The notes under the pieces: model-generated
Told to the model about the DNA's origin: nothing
The model's database searches: none
Seen by the model: the letters and a program-made list of their open reading frames with translations, nothing else
Program-made: the position numbers and the translations under genes
Assembly (NCBI GenBank): GCA_024405635.1
Contig: JAKSOL010000004.1
Location: 62,001-126,000 of the forward strand
Direction: 5' to 3'
DNA: 64,000 bases
Origin: Salinivirgaceae bacterium
Lineage (GTDB): Bacteria > Bacteroidota > Bacteroidia > Bacteroidales > SZUA-534
In this document: one piece after another, positions 42,872 to 52,054 of the stretch
Position numbering within the stretch: position 1 is the first letter of the stretch
Layout of the letters: the number at the start of each line of letters is the position of its first letter

Positions 42872-44566
42872 ATGAAAATTTCTATGATAAAAGGATTGCG
42901 CCGAGCAACCATTTGTGCTGTGGTGGTTGTTGTAGCTTTGGCTACCATAGCTTTTTCGCGCTCCGACGACCACGATTTTGCTTTCGTAAAGAACTTTGAT
43001 ATATACCAAACTCTGATGCGCGAATTGGAGTTGTATTATGTCGATCCTATTGATGCTGGCGACCTTATAACAACCAGTATAAACGAAATGCTGCTAACTC
43101 TTGATCCTTACACAGTTTACATTCCTGAGGATGATATTGAAGATTTTAGAACAATGACCACAGGAAAATATGGCGGCATTGGAGCAATTATTCGTAGCGA
43201 AAAAGACCAAGTGATTATTGTTGAACCTTATAAAGGCTTTCCTGCCGATAAAGCAGGCTTGCGTGCTGGCGACATTATTCTTGAAATTGACGGTAAAGCA
43301 GTAGGTAAATACAAAGTTAACGACGTAAGCGAACTGCTGAAAGGCGACCCCAAAACATCGGTTCAACTTACTATTAAAACACCATTTACCGATAAAATAC
43401 GAAAAGTAAACGTAGTGCGCGACAATGTTAAGATAAACAGCGTTGGCTATGCAGGCTTGGTTGCCGATAGCATTGGCTACATATCGTTGTCAAACTTTAC
43501 CGAAAACTGTGCTCAAGAGGTAAAAGCCGAACTACTTAGACTAAAACGCGAGCATAATATCAAAGCTTTGGTTTTTGACCTCCGAGGCAATCCGGGCGGA
43601 TTGTTGAGCGAGGCGATAAATGTTTCGAACTTATTTGTAGAAAAAGGACAAGAAATAGTAAGCACCAAAGGCAAAATGCAGCAATGGAACAAAACATACA
43701 CCGCATTAAACGATCCAACTGATACTCAAATACCTTTGGTTGTGTTAGTGAATAGCGGGTCGGCATCGGCATCGGAAATTGTGTCGGGCGTTATTCAAGA
43801 CCTTGATCGCGGTGTAATTGTTGGAACCCGCACTTATGGTAAAGGACTTGTGCAAACCACTCGCGACTTGAGCTACCAAACAAAACTGAAACTTACTACA
43901 GCAAAATACTATATCCCTAGTGGTCGCTGTATTCAAGCACTCGATTACTCGCACCGAAACGAAGATGGTAGCGTTGGTAAAGTGCCCGATTCGCTTATCA
44001 GCAAATTTAATACAAGAGTAGGCAGAGAGGTGTTCGATGGTGGCGGTGTGCTACCCGATGTTGAGGTTGAACTAAAATCGTTGAGCATAATTGCAACAAG
44101 TTTATACGCTAAACATTTGTTGTTTGACTATGCAACATATTATCGTCAGCATCACGATACCATTGGCAATCCTCGCACCTTTAAAATTAGCGACGAAACT
44201 TATGACGATTTTAAAAAATTCTTGAGCGACAAGAATTACGATTATACTCTTGATAGCGAACGTGCGCTTAATCACTTAGAGAGCGTACTTAAAAAAGAAA
44301 AGTATGACGACCAAACAGTTGAAGAGTTGCAATCGTTGCGAAACAAATTGGCTCACGATAAAAACAAAGACCTTGAAACGTTTAAGAACGAGATTGTCCA
44401 ACTATTGAGTTCGGAAATAGCTTGTCGCTATTATTACCAAGATGGTCGCACAATATCGGCATTTGCCGACGATATTACACTCGACAAGGCAATTGAAATT
44501 CTGAACAATAAAGAAGAATATAAGCGTATTTTGTCGGCACCAGAAAAAGAACAACCAACCAAATAA
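42872..44566 (+). CDS. S41 family C-terminal processing peptidase
   Basis: A 564-aa CtpA/Prc-type protease. An N-terminal membrane or signal segment (ATICAVVVVVALATIAFS) is followed by a PDZ domain near residues 85-175 (GGIGAIIRSE, GLRAGDIILEIDGKAV) and the tail-specific protease domain. Catalytic Ser297 lies in VNSGSASASE and the base Lys324 in TYGKGLVQ. It degrades or trims periplasmic proteins at the C-terminus. The C-terminal ~170 residues extend beyond the catalytic domain with no recognised family and are rich in charged residues. First gene of a compact operon with a glycosyltransferase, mscS, cmk and ispH. Confidence 0.9.
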   Translation: MKISMIKGLRRATICAVVVVVALATIAFSRSDDHDFAFVKNFDIYQTLMRELELYYVDPIDAGDLITTSINEMLLTLDPYTVYIPEDDIEDFRTMTTGKYGGIGAIIRSEKDQVIIVEPYKGFPADKAGLRAGDIILEIDGKAVGKYKVNDVSELLKGDPKTSVQLTIKTPFTDKIRKVNVVRDNVKINSVGYAGLVADSIGYISLSNFTENCAQEVKAELLRLKREHNIKALVFDLRGNPGGLLSEAINVSNLFVEKGQEIVSTKGKMQQWNKTYTALNDPTDTQIPLVVLVNSGSASASEIVSGVIQDLDRGVIVGTRTYGKGLVQTTRDLSYQTKLKLTTAKYYIPSGRCIQALDYSHRNEDGSVGKVPDSLISKFNTRVGREVFDGGGVLPDVEVELKSLSIIATSLYAKHLLFDYATYYRQHHDTIGNPRTFKISDETYDDFKKFLSDKNYDYTLDSERALNHLESVLKKEKYDDQTVEELQSLRNKLAHDKNKDLETFKNEIVQLLSSEIACRYYYQDGRTISAFADDITLDKAIEILNNKEEYKRILSAPEKEQPTK

Positions 44567-44579
44567 CACAAACAATTAT

Positions 44580-45710
44580 ATGGAACAGAAACTGAAAATA
44601 TTTGCCATTGTTCCCAAAAAACTAAAGGAACCACTTGATGGCGACAAAAAAGGTATTTGCTGTTATTTGGATGCTTTGGGAAAAATATCGCAACTCACTG
44701 TAATTGCCGATGTTGAATCGGAAGCCGATGACTTTTCGTTTCGCTTGCGCCCAATTATCTTTTCGCACCGACCATTCAAACGCATATCAAAACGAAATGC
44801 GAAGATTATATACGAGCAGATTCAGAAAGATGCTCCCGACGTTATTATTCTTGAACAACCATTTTTAGGTTGGATGGGACAGGTTTCAAAAAGCACAGGT
44901 GTTCCATTTTTCCTCGATATGCTGAGCATTGAGTATTTGCGCATAAAATCGGTAGGCCGTTGGTGGTGGATGCTAATGTACGGCTGGGAACGTTGGGCAA
45001 TGACTCACTCGCGAGGTGCTTTTTTTGCCACAAACCAAGACCGTTTGATGGCCATAAAAAAATTTAAGCTTAACCCCGAACGAGCATTCTTGCGTTCGCA
45101 TGGGTTCCCTCAAACATCGTTGCCCGTTGTCGATCAAAACGAGCGCGCTCAAGTTTTATCACGCCACGGAATAAACCCTAACAACAAAGTGTTTATGTTT
45201 TTTGGCGTGCTTAAATATTTGTCGAGTCTTGAATCGCTATCAAACATAATTAACGAAATAAGTCCGCGACTGAAAGCCAAATTAGGTGGCGGCTACACCA
45301 TTTTAATTTGTGGAGGTGGGTTAGCACCATCGTTCCAAAAAAGTTTGCAAAAGCTTGAGTGCGACAACATTGTATATGCAGGTTTTGTTCCTAACATCGA
45401 TGAATATATACGCAGTTCAGATGTTGTGATGAATCCAGTAGTGCAATACGGAGGAATAAAAACCAAGGTGATTGAGGCAATAGGCCAAAATAGAACTGTG
45501 GTGTCAACCATTTCGGGCATCGAAGGAATAGATGCTGCTGTTTGCGGCGACAAACTAAAAGTTGTTACCGACAACGATTGGGATATGTTTGTCAATTGTA
45601 TGATTGATTCGCTTGAATCTGATAGCAAGACAACACAAGAATTTTATGACAAATACAGCATCGATGGCATTGCAAAAGACATTTACAACATATTAAATAA
45701 ATACAAATAG
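44580..45710 (+). CDS. Glycosyltransferase, GT4/GT1-like
   Basis: A 376-aa GT-B-type glycosyltransferase. The N-terminal half has DVIILEQPFLGWMGQ and VPFFLDMLSIEYLR; the C-terminal half has KVFMFFGVLKYLSSLESL (start of the donor domain), GGGYTILICGGGLAP and NPVVQYGGIKTKVIEAIGQNRTVVST, with the family glutamate in KVIEAIGQ. No transmembrane span is visible, so it is cytoplasmic. It starts 13 nt after the S41 gene and ends 1 nt before mscS, making co-transcription likely. The sugar and acceptor are unknown. Confidence 0.75.
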   Translation: MEQKLKIFAIVPKKLKEPLDGDKKGICCYLDALGKISQLTVIADVESEADDFSFRLRPIIFSHRPFKRISKRNAKIIYEQIQKDAPDVIILEQPFLGWMGQVSKSTGVPFFLDMLSIEYLRIKSVGRWWWMLMYGWERWAMTHSRGAFFATNQDRLMAIKKFKLNPERAFLRSHGFPQTSLPVVDQNERAQVLSRHGINPNNKVFMFFGVLKYLSSLESLSNIINEISPRLKAKLGGGYTILICGGGLAPSFQKSLQKLECDNIVYAGFVPNIDEYIRSSDVVMNPVVQYGGIKTKVIEAIGQNRTVVSTISGIEGIDAAVCGDKLKVVTDNDWDMFVNCMIDSLESDSKTTQEFYDKYSIDGIAKDIYNILNKYK

Positions 45711-45711
45711 C

Positions 45712-46770
45712 ATGAATTTTTTAGAAACAACTTTTTGGGGCAGCACAGCCAAACAATGGATTTTTTGTGCCGCATTTTGGTTGGGAACTTATTTCATCAC
45801 AAAAATCATTTTGTGGTTTTTCGACAAAGTAATACATCGCATTTGCCGTAATACCGAAACAAAACTCGACGACATTGTGTGCGAAACACTTCGAGGTCCA
45901 CTCTCGTTTGGCTTTGTGTTATTAGGTGTTTGGCTTGGATTGCAGCAACTAACATTTGAATCGGGTTTATCCGATTTTCTTGGAAAGGTTTATACATTTT
46001 TGGTAACCATAAACGTAACATGGTTTGTGTCGCGCCTACTTACAGGCATAGTAACAACCTACGTTGATCCAATAATGTCAACCAAAGAGAACAAAGTTGG
46101 AAAACAAGTTGTGTCAATGCTCAAAAGCGTCATTCATGTAGTAATATGGGCATTTGGCGTTGTAATGGCGCTTAATAATATTGGTTACGATGTTGGCGCT
46201 CTTATAGCAGGTTTGGGTCTAGGAGGTTTAATGGTTGCCATGGCTGCCAAAGACACAGTGTCAAACTTCTTTGGCGGAGTAACCATCTTTATCGACAAAC
46301 CATTTACCATTGACGACCGTGTTCGTGCCGAAGGATTTGATGGCTTTGTTACCAAAATAGGAATGCGCAGTTTCTGCATCAAAACACTTGATGGTACTGA
46401 GGTTGTTATTCCAAACTCAAAGGTGATTGATGGTGTGGTTGAAAACGTGAGCCGCGAACCAGCTCGTAAAGTGATTTTGGATTTGGGCTTGACTTACGAC
46501 ACAAAACCAGAACAAATGCAGCGCGCCATGGACATTTTGCGCGAAATATCGGCACAAAACACAAACTTAGACAACACCAACACAATTGTGTCATTTACCA
46601 CATTTGGTGATTTTTCGTTAGGCATCAAGTTTATTTATTACATCAAAAGTGGAGCCGATATTTTTGGAACACAAAACGATGTAAACATGAGCATACTTTC
46701 GCGCTTTAATGCTGAAGGATTGAACTTTGCATTCCCAACGCAAACTATTTATGTTGAAAAAAACAACTAA
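45712..46770 (+). CDS. Small-conductance mechanosensitive channel, MscS family
   Basis: A 352-aa inner-membrane channel that relieves osmotic pressure. There are three to four hydrophobic segments in the first ~180 residues; the pore helix is GALIAGLGLGGLMVAMAAKDTVSNFFGG, with the alternating Ala/Gly packing of TM3. The beta domain follows: PFTIDDRVRAEGFDGFVTKIGMRSFCI and VIPNSKVIDGVVENVSR. The C-terminal alpha-beta vestibule is complete. The stop codon overlaps the start of cmk by one base (TAATG), suggesting translational coupling. Confidence 0.92.
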   Translation: MNFLETTFWGSTAKQWIFCAAFWLGTYFITKIILWFFDKVIHRICRNTETKLDDIVCETLRGPLSFGFVLLGVWLGLQQLTFESGLSDFLGKVYTFLVTINVTWFVSRLLTGIVTTYVDPIMSTKENKVGKQVVSMLKSVIHVVIWAFGVVMALNNIGYDVGALIAGLGLGGLMVAMAAKDTVSNFFGGVTIFIDKPFTIDDRVRAEGFDGFVTKIGMRSFCIKTLDGTEVVIPNSKVIDGVVENVSREPARKVILDLGLTYDTKPEQMQRAMDILREISAQNTNLDNTNTIVSFTTFGDFSLGIKFIYYIKSGADIFGTQNDVNMSILSRFNAEGLNFAFPTQTIYVEKNN

Positions 46771-47462
46771 TGGATAAAAAATTGGTTATAGCCATTGATG
46801 GCTTTTCGTCGTGCGGCAAAAGCACAGTTGCCAAAGAATTGGCAAAACAACTAGGCTACACATACATCGATAGCGGAGCAATGTATCGTGCTGTTACATT
46901 GTATTGCATCGAAAATGGTTTGATTGACGATGATGGAACAGTGAACGAACCAGTGCTTGAAGCCGTTGTTAGCACCATCAAAATTGGTTTTACATACGAT
47001 GCCGATGCACGCGTTTACAAAACTTGGCTCAACGGACAATTGGTTGAGGATAAAATTCGCACCATAGGTGTATCGAACAAAGTGAGCTACGTGAGCAAAA
47101 TAGGCTTTGTGCGCGAGCAAATGGTTGAACTACAACGCCAAATGGGAGCAGAAGGAGGAATAGTGATGGATGGCCGCGACATTGGTACTGTGGTTTTCCC
47201 AAATGCCGATTTGAAGATTTTTATGACCGCATCGGTTAAAGTGCGTGCACAACGCCGTTACGACGAGTTGCAAGCCAAAGGCGACAATGTGACGTTTGAC
47301 GAAGTGGCCGCCAATATTGAACAACGCGACTACCTTGACCAACACCGCGACATTTCGCCATTGCGTCAGGCTGACGATGCTGTGGTGGTTGACAATAGCA
47401 ACCTTACACGCGAACAACAATTGACTGAAATAGTTCGTTTGGTTGAACAACGCCAAAAATGA
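46770..47462 (+). CDS. cmk: Cytidylate kinase
   Basis: A 230-aa (d)CMP kinase, phosphorylating CMP and dCMP in pyrimidine recycling. The P-loop is GFSSCGKSTVA near residues 11-21; DSGAMYRAVTLY is the nucleoside-binding region; GGIVMDGRDIGTVVFP and RAQRRYDEL complete the signature, and QRDYLDQHRDISPLR is the lid. It overlaps mscS by 1 nt and ispH by 4 nt (ATGA), a linkage with ispH that is widespread in Bacteroidales. Confidence 0.95.
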   Translation: MDKKLVIAIDGFSSCGKSTVAKELAKQLGYTYIDSGAMYRAVTLYCIENGLIDDDGTVNEPVLEAVVSTIKIGFTYDADARVYKTWLNGQLVEDKIRTIGVSNKVSYVSKIGFVREQMVELQRQMGAEGGIVMDGRDIGTVVFPNADLKIFMTASVKVRAQRRYDELQAKGDNVTFDEVAANIEQRDYLDQHRDISPLRQADDAVVVDNSNLTREQQLTEIVRLVEQRQK

Positions 47463-48322
47463 GCAACGTAACCATATCAATCGATCCGCATTCGGGGTTT
47501 TGCTTTGGCGTGCAAAATGCTGTGAGCAAGGCAGTTGAAGAACTGGCTAAAGGTGCACCATTGTATAGCCTTGGCGCTATGGTGCATAATCCAGCCGAGG
47601 TTAAACGTCTTGCCGATATGGGCTTGCAAGTTATTGACCATGAGCAGTTTAATAAAATAAACAACTCAAAAGTGCTTTTTCGTGCTCACGGTGAGCCGCC
47701 CGAGAGTTACATTAACATACAACAGCGTGGAATTGAATTGATTGATGCCACTTGTCCTGTGGTTTTGCGGCTGCAACAACGCATAAAATCGGCCTACCAA
47801 AAGGCTATTCAAAAAAATGGGCAGATAGTGATATTTGGTAAAAAAGGTCATGCTGAAGTGGTTGGTCTTATTGGGCAAACCAACGGCACCGCCATTTTGA
47901 TAGAATCGGAATTGGATCTTGATAAAATTGACTTTAATAGACCTATTGAATTCTTTTCGCAAACCACCAAAGATGTAGGCCATTTTATGCAATTAGTTGC
48001 CATTATTGAGAAAAAAGCAACCGATTTTAGTTGGCACGACACCATTTGCCGTCAAGTTGCCAATCGTGGACCATTGTTGCACGATTTTGCTGCTCATCAC
48101 GATTTAATGATTTTTGTTGGTGGCTCCGATAGCTCAAATGCCAAGGCCTTGTTCGATATATGCAAGCAAGTTAATCCGCAATCAATATTTGTAGAGTCGC
48201 CTGCCGATATTACAGCCGACATGCTCAAAGGAGCTGCAAGCATCGGTATAAGTGGTGCCACTTCAACGCCATCGTGGCTCATACAAAATGTTGAGTCGTA
48301 CGTTAGGGGATTGGTGGGGTAG
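47459..48322 (+). CDS. ispH: 4-hydroxy-3-methylbut-2-enyl diphosphate reductase
   Basis: A 287-aa IspH, the last enzyme of the MEP isoprenoid pathway (HMBPP to IPP and DMAPP). The three cysteines that hold the Fe-S cluster are visible: C15 (HSGFCFGV), C99 (DATCPVV) and C197 (DTICRQV). Also present are RAHGEPPE, GKKGHAEVVGL and SDSSNAKAL for substrate phosphate binding, and the closing GISGATSTPSWLI. It overlaps cmk by 4 nt. The 159 nt that follow contain a promoter for the polysaccharide locus. Confidence 0.95.
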   Translation: MSNVTISIDPHSGFCFGVQNAVSKAVEELAKGAPLYSLGAMVHNPAEVKRLADMGLQVIDHEQFNKINNSKVLFRAHGEPPESYINIQQRGIELIDATCPVVLRLQQRIKSAYQKAIQKNGQIVIFGKKGHAEVVGLIGQTNGTAILIESELDLDKIDFNRPIEFFSQTTKDVGHFMQLVAIIEKKATDFSWHDTICRQVANRGPLLHDFAAHHDLMIFVGGSDSSNAKALFDICKQVNPQSIFVESPADITADMLKGAASIGISGATSTPSWLIQNVESYVRGLVG

Positions 48323-48459
48323 TTCAACAAATCAAAAGCCATAAACTTGCATAGTTAGTGCTTGTAACTAAGCCTATTAGATTTTGTTTTTCCCAAAAAA
48401 GTTTGATAAACAGCCTTAACTAATAAATAGAGGTAAGTGCTAAAAACACAACGCTTTAT

Positions 48460-48467
48460 TAGTTTTG
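48460..48467 (+). promoter_or_regulatory. -7 element for the polysaccharide export locus
   Basis: TAGTTTTG matches TAnnTTTG, 14-17 nt before the two possible ATG codons (48482, 48485) of the ABC permease gene. It may drive the locus from wzm onwards. Confidence 0.4.
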
Positions 48468-48481
48468 CAATAAACACGTAA

Positions 48482-49324
48482 ATGATGGAAGCTGAATACA
48501 CCACCATAAAACCGCAATCGAGTCTGCTCGACATTGACATGAAAGAGTTGTGGCGATACCGCGATTTGATTTACATGTACACCAAGCGCGACATTGTTAC
48601 ATTCTACAAGCAGACCATACTTGGTCCGCTTTGGTTTGTAGTTCAGCCTGTTCTTACCACCGTAATGTTCATGTTTGTGTTTGGCAACTTGGCAGGAATC
48701 TCCACCGATGGCATTCCTGGCGTGTTGTTCTATTTTAGCGGCATCATTATTTGGAACTACTTTGCCGACTGCCTTAACCGCAACTCAAAAACCTTTACCG
48801 ACAACCAAAGCGTTTTTGGCAAAGTGTATTTCCCCCGTTTGGTTGTGCCCATCTCCGTAACCATTTCAAACCTAGTTAGGTTTCTCATTCAGTTGGTGCT
48901 ATTTGTTGTAATTTATTTGTACTACATAATTACAGGCGCAGGCATATTGCCTAACCTTTATTTGCTTTTGCTGCCACTGCTTGTGCTGATGACCGCAGGC
49001 ATAAGTCTTGGTTTCGGCATAGTGTTTTCGTCGCTTACAACCAAATATCGCGACCTTACCTTCCTCCTTCAATTTGGCGTGCAACTTTGGATGTACATAA
49101 CTCCAATTATCTATCCACTTAGCAGCATATCGGCCGACAAACAATGGCTAATACAGCTAAATCCAATGACATCGATAATTGAAACATTCAAGTTTGGAGC
49201 CTTAGGTACAGGCGTATTCTCGTGGGGGTGGTTAGGCTACAGCTTCGGATTTATGACTCTAATATTGTTTATTGGCATAATCATTTTCAACAAGATAGAG
49301 AAAAGCTTTATGGATACGGTGTGA
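48482..49324 (+). CDS. wzm: ABC-2 type polysaccharide export permease (Wzm-like)
   Basis: A 280-aa inner-membrane permease of the ABC-2/TagG/Wzm family with about six transmembrane helices. It has LWRYRDLIYMYTKRDIVTFYKQTILGPLWFVVQP near the N-terminus (interface with the ATPase), FYFSGIIIWNYFADCLNR, VYFPRLVVPISVTISNLVRF and a final ITPIIYPLSSI...WLIQLNPMTSIIETFKFGAL. It exports undecaprenyl-linked polysaccharide together with Wzt. The partner ATPase gene lies 475 nt downstream, separated by a four-helix-bundle gene bracketed by inverted repeats. Base composition is similar to the core genome. Confidence 0.88.
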   Translation: MMEAEYTTIKPQSSLLDIDMKELWRYRDLIYMYTKRDIVTFYKQTILGPLWFVVQPVLTTVMFMFVFGNLAGISTDGIPGVLFYFSGIIIWNYFADCLNRNSKTFTDNQSVFGKVYFPRLVVPISVTISNLVRFLIQLVLFVVIYLYYIITGAGILPNLYLLLLPLLVLMTAGISLGFGIVFSSLTTKYRDLTFLLQFGVQLWMYITPIIYPLSSISADKQWLIQLNPMTSIIETFKFGALGTGVFSWGWLGYSFGFMTLILFIGIIIFNKIEKSFMDTV

Positions 49325-49345
49325 ATTCGGCTATTTGCTTTTGGC

Positions 49346-49784
49346 TTTTGGCCATTAGCAGTGGCTGATGCAAAATTGTTAACCAACAAAAAAAGGAATG
49401 AGAGATTTTAGAAAATATGATGTTTGGAAATTGGCAATGGTCTTAACTAAAGACATTTACAACATTTGCGCTACATTCCCACAAAAAGAGCAATTCTCTT
49501 TAGCAAATCAAATGTGCCGCGCTGCTATATCCATTCCTTCAAACATTGCAGAAGGATGTTCTCGAAGTTCCAATATTGAATTTGCAAGATTTATTGAAAT
49601 AGCTATGGGCTCTGCTTTTGAATTAGAAACGCAATGCGAAATAGCAGAAACCATTAATTACATAACAACAAATCAAAAGGACAGTTTAATAGAAAAACTT
49701 AATATTATTCAGCGCCAATTAAATGCGCTTAATAGCAAAATTAAACCGCAAAAGAAACCAAAGGCCAATAGCTAATGGCCAATA
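49346..49784. repeat. Inverted repeats flanking the four-helix-bundle gene
   Basis: TTTTGGCCATTAGC (49346-49359) and GCTAATGGCCAATA (49771-49784) are inverse over 12 of 14 bases. On the right, GGCCAATAG/GTTAATAG variants repeat directly (49763-49793). The pair encloses only the 49398-49775 gene, so gene plus repeats look like one inserted unit between wzm and wzt. Confidence 0.65.
49398..49775 (+). CDS. Four-helix bundle protein (S23/IVP-like)
   Basis: A 125-aa protein of the four-helix-bundle family that includes proteins encoded in 23S rRNA intervening sequences: MRDFRKYDVWKLAMVLTKDIYNI, FSLANQMCRAAISIPSNIAEGCSR, FARFIEIAMGSAFELETQCEIA are classic. Function is unknown; members are often found scattered within polysaccharide loci in Bacteroidota. 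Inverted repeats bracket the gene (see 49346-49784). A GGA precedes the ATG closely. It separates wzm from wzt without disrupting either. Confidence 0.85.
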   Translation: MRDFRKYDVWKLAMVLTKDIYNICATFPQKEQFSLANQMCRAAISIPSNIAEGCSRSSNIEFARFIEIAMGSAFELETQCEIAETINYITTNQKDSLIEKLNIIQRQLNALNSKIKPQKKPKANS

Positions 49785-49799
49785 GTTAATAGTTTGAAC

Positions 49800-51092
49800 A
49801 TGCCCACAGCAATAAAAATAGAAAACCTAAGCAAGCAATACCGTCTTGGAGTGATTGGCACAGGCACATTGAGCCACGACCTTAACCGTTGGTGGACCAT
49901 GAATGTGTTGCGAAAAGAAGACCCATACCTTAAGATAGGCGAGACCAACGACCGCACCACACGTGGCGAATCGGACTATGTGTGGGCCTTGCGCGACATA
50001 AACATGGAAATAGAGCAAGGCGATGTGGTTGGCATTATTGGCAAAAATGGAGCAGGAAAATCAACGTTGCTGAAAATCCTATCACGCGTTACTAAACCCA
50101 CAACAGGCACAATTAAGTACCGCGGACGCATTGCTTCGTTACTCGAAGTGGGCACTGGTTTTCATGCCGAAATGACTGGACGCGAAAACATATACATGAA
50201 CGGCTCCATAATGGGCATGACACGCGCCGAAATAACCCGCAAACTCGATGAGATTGTCGATTTTGCCGGCATTGAGCGCTACCTCGACACTCCCGTAAAA
50301 CGCTACTCAAGCGGCATGACCGTTCGCCTCGGGTTCTCCATTGCCGCCCACTTGGAACCCGATATCCTTGTAGTTGACGAGGTTTTGGCCGTTGGCGATG
50401 CCGAATTTCAAAAGAAAGCCATTGGCAAAATGCAAGACGTAAGCAAAGGCGAAGGCCGTACGGTACTGTTTGTGAGCCATAATATGGCGAGTGTAAAAAG
50501 ATTATGCAAAAATGGCATATTATTAGAAAATGGACTAATCAAAAAATCGGGATTAATCGACGAAGTCATCGATTACTATATAGACAACTATCAATCAGAG
50601 AAATCAATGCCATATGTGGAAGTGACCAAAGAAATGCATGACAAAAATAGAAGTTTGAAAGCAAAATTTCTTTCGTTTGAACACATAAAAGGATCCACTA
50701 AATATGCAACGGACGAGGATATTGTTTTGCGAATAAAAATATACTCTGATTATGACATTCAAAATTGCAGAATAAATTCAACCGTTTATACATCTGAAAA
50801 AGTGGCAATATGCAATAACTCTTCAGAAGACTATTTCCATATTTATGCTGGCCAAACGATTGATGTTGAATACATCATTCACAATCCCGGATTAGTCATA
50901 GGCAATTACAATATGAATTTTTCTATTGGCATAGGGAATATGACTGAAGGTGAAACCAATTACGATGTAGTGAAAGCTCCTATAACATTTGAGATTGACA
51001 AGCCTTACAAAGATGAGAATAAGTACTATGTCAAATGGGACAAACATGGATGGGGGAACATATACATGCGTACGGAGACAAGAGTCCTTTAA
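49800..51092 (+). CDS. wzt: Polysaccharide export ATP-binding protein with C-terminal sugar-binding domain (Wzt-like)
   Basis: A 430-aa protein starting at ATG 49800 (an in-frame TTG at 49794 would add two residues). The ATPase domain has Walker A GKNGAGKST (81-89), signature YSSGM (169-173) and Walker B ILVVDEVLAVGDAEF. Residues about 275-430 form a beta-rich Wzt C-terminal domain that in O9a-type systems binds the capped polysaccharide and fixes export specificity. DNA composition changes within the gene: the ATPase part is GC-richer with core-like codons, but from about 50490 on it is AT-rich like the glycosyltransferases downstream. This suggests a recombination junction between the domains. 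Confidence 0.9.
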   Translation: MPTAIKIENLSKQYRLGVIGTGTLSHDLNRWWTMNVLRKEDPYLKIGETNDRTTRGESDYVWALRDINMEIEQGDVVGIIGKNGAGKSTLLKILSRVTKPTTGTIKYRGRIASLLEVGTGFHAEMTGRENIYMNGSIMGMTRAEITRKLDEIVDFAGIERYLDTPVKRYSSGMTVRLGFSIAAHLEPDILVVDEVLAVGDAEFQKKAIGKMQDVSKGEGRTVLFVSHNMASVKRLCKNGILLENGLIKKSGLIDEVIDYYIDNYQSEKSMPYVEVTKEMHDKNRSLKAKFLSFEHIKGSTKYATDEDIVLRIKIYSDYDIQNCRINSTVYTSEKVAICNNSSEDYFHIYAGQTIDVEYIIHNPGLVIGNYNMNFSIGIGNMTEGETNYDVVKAPITFEIDKPYKDENKYYVKWDKHGWGNIYMRTETRVL

Positions 51093-51109
51093 CAAAAAAA
51101 AACTAAACA

Positions 51110-52054
51110 ATGCAATATCGCACATTAGCGGATTTGAGTAATCTCGTCAGAACCAACATATACATAGTTCCACACGATATTGATTTGGTTGTAGGAATAC
51201 CACGGAGTGGAATGTTGCCTGCAAATATGATTGCACTGTTTCTAAACAAAAAGATGTCCGACATAGACTCTTTTTGCGAAGGCAGGATAATGTCAACAGG
51301 GAAACGCTCTCAATATATTGCCGATACAGATATTAAAAGAGTCTTAATTGTAGATGACAGCGTTAATCAAGGAAATTCAATTAAAGCCGCAAAAGATAAA
51401 CTTACAGTACTGAATGACAAATTTGAATTTGTATATTTAGCTCCAATAGTATCTTCTTGTGGAAAAGAACTCGTTGACATCTATTTTGAAATCATAGACG
51501 ACAGAAGAATCTTTGAATGGAATCTATTTCATCATCCAATTATTGGAAGATCATGCCTTGACATAGACGGCATATTAAACAAAGACCCTGAAATTGATGA
51601 TGATGGCAATATCTACAAACAATTTCTTCATGATGCTACACCTATGTTTCTACCTACAGTAGAAATTGAAACATTGATTACATGCCGTTTAGAAAAATAT
51701 AGGAATGACACTGAATCTTGGTTAAAACGACATAATATTAGATATAAAAATCTTGTAATGCTAGATTTACCCTCACGCGAAGAACGAATCAAATGGGGCC
51801 GCTATGGAGAATTCAAAGGAGAGTATTACAAAAATAACAATCAAGTGTTATTCATTGAAAGCAACAAAAAACAAGCACAAATAATAGCTAACATTTCTAA
51901 CAAACCTGTAATTTGCTTAGAGTGCAATTCTCTTATCTCTCCAGAAACGAGCGTTAAGCTAAAAGAGAACAGCAAAAGTCTTATAAAAAAAATGATAAAT
52001 TTGATTTTACATGGCAAGATTTTTCTCTCTTTATTATTAATAATAGGAAAATGA
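51110..52054 (+). CDS. Phosphoribosyltransferase-like/HAD-like two-domain protein
   Basis: A 314-aa protein. The N-terminal domain (about 1-130) is phosphoribosyltransferase-like: VVGIPRSGMLPANMIAL, then VLIVDDSVNQGNSI near residues 78-91, the PRPP-binding loop pattern. The second part has CLDIDGILNKDPEIDDDG from about residue 147, matching the first HAD motif (DxDG), and continues to a 200-300 region with IFIES-like Rossmann strands. A hydrophobic tail (ILHGKIFLSLLLIIGK) might be membrane-associated. Such fusions occur in surface polysaccharide loci; the substrate is unknown. It overlaps the next glycosyltransferase by 4 nt. Confidence 0.65.
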   Translation: MQYRTLADLSNLVRTNIYIVPHDIDLVVGIPRSGMLPANMIALFLNKKMSDIDSFCEGRIMSTGKRSQYIADTDIKRVLIVDDSVNQGNSIKAAKDKLTVLNDKFEFVYLAPIVSSCGKELVDIYFEIIDDRRIFEWNLFHHPIIGRSCLDIDGILNKDPEIDDDGNIYKQFLHDATPMFLPTVEIETLITCRLEKYRNDTESWLKRHNIRYKNLVMLDLPSREERIKWGRYGEFKGEYYKNNNQVLFIESNKKQAQIIANISNKPVICLECNSLISPETSVKLKENSKSLIKKMINLILHGKIFLSLLLIIGK

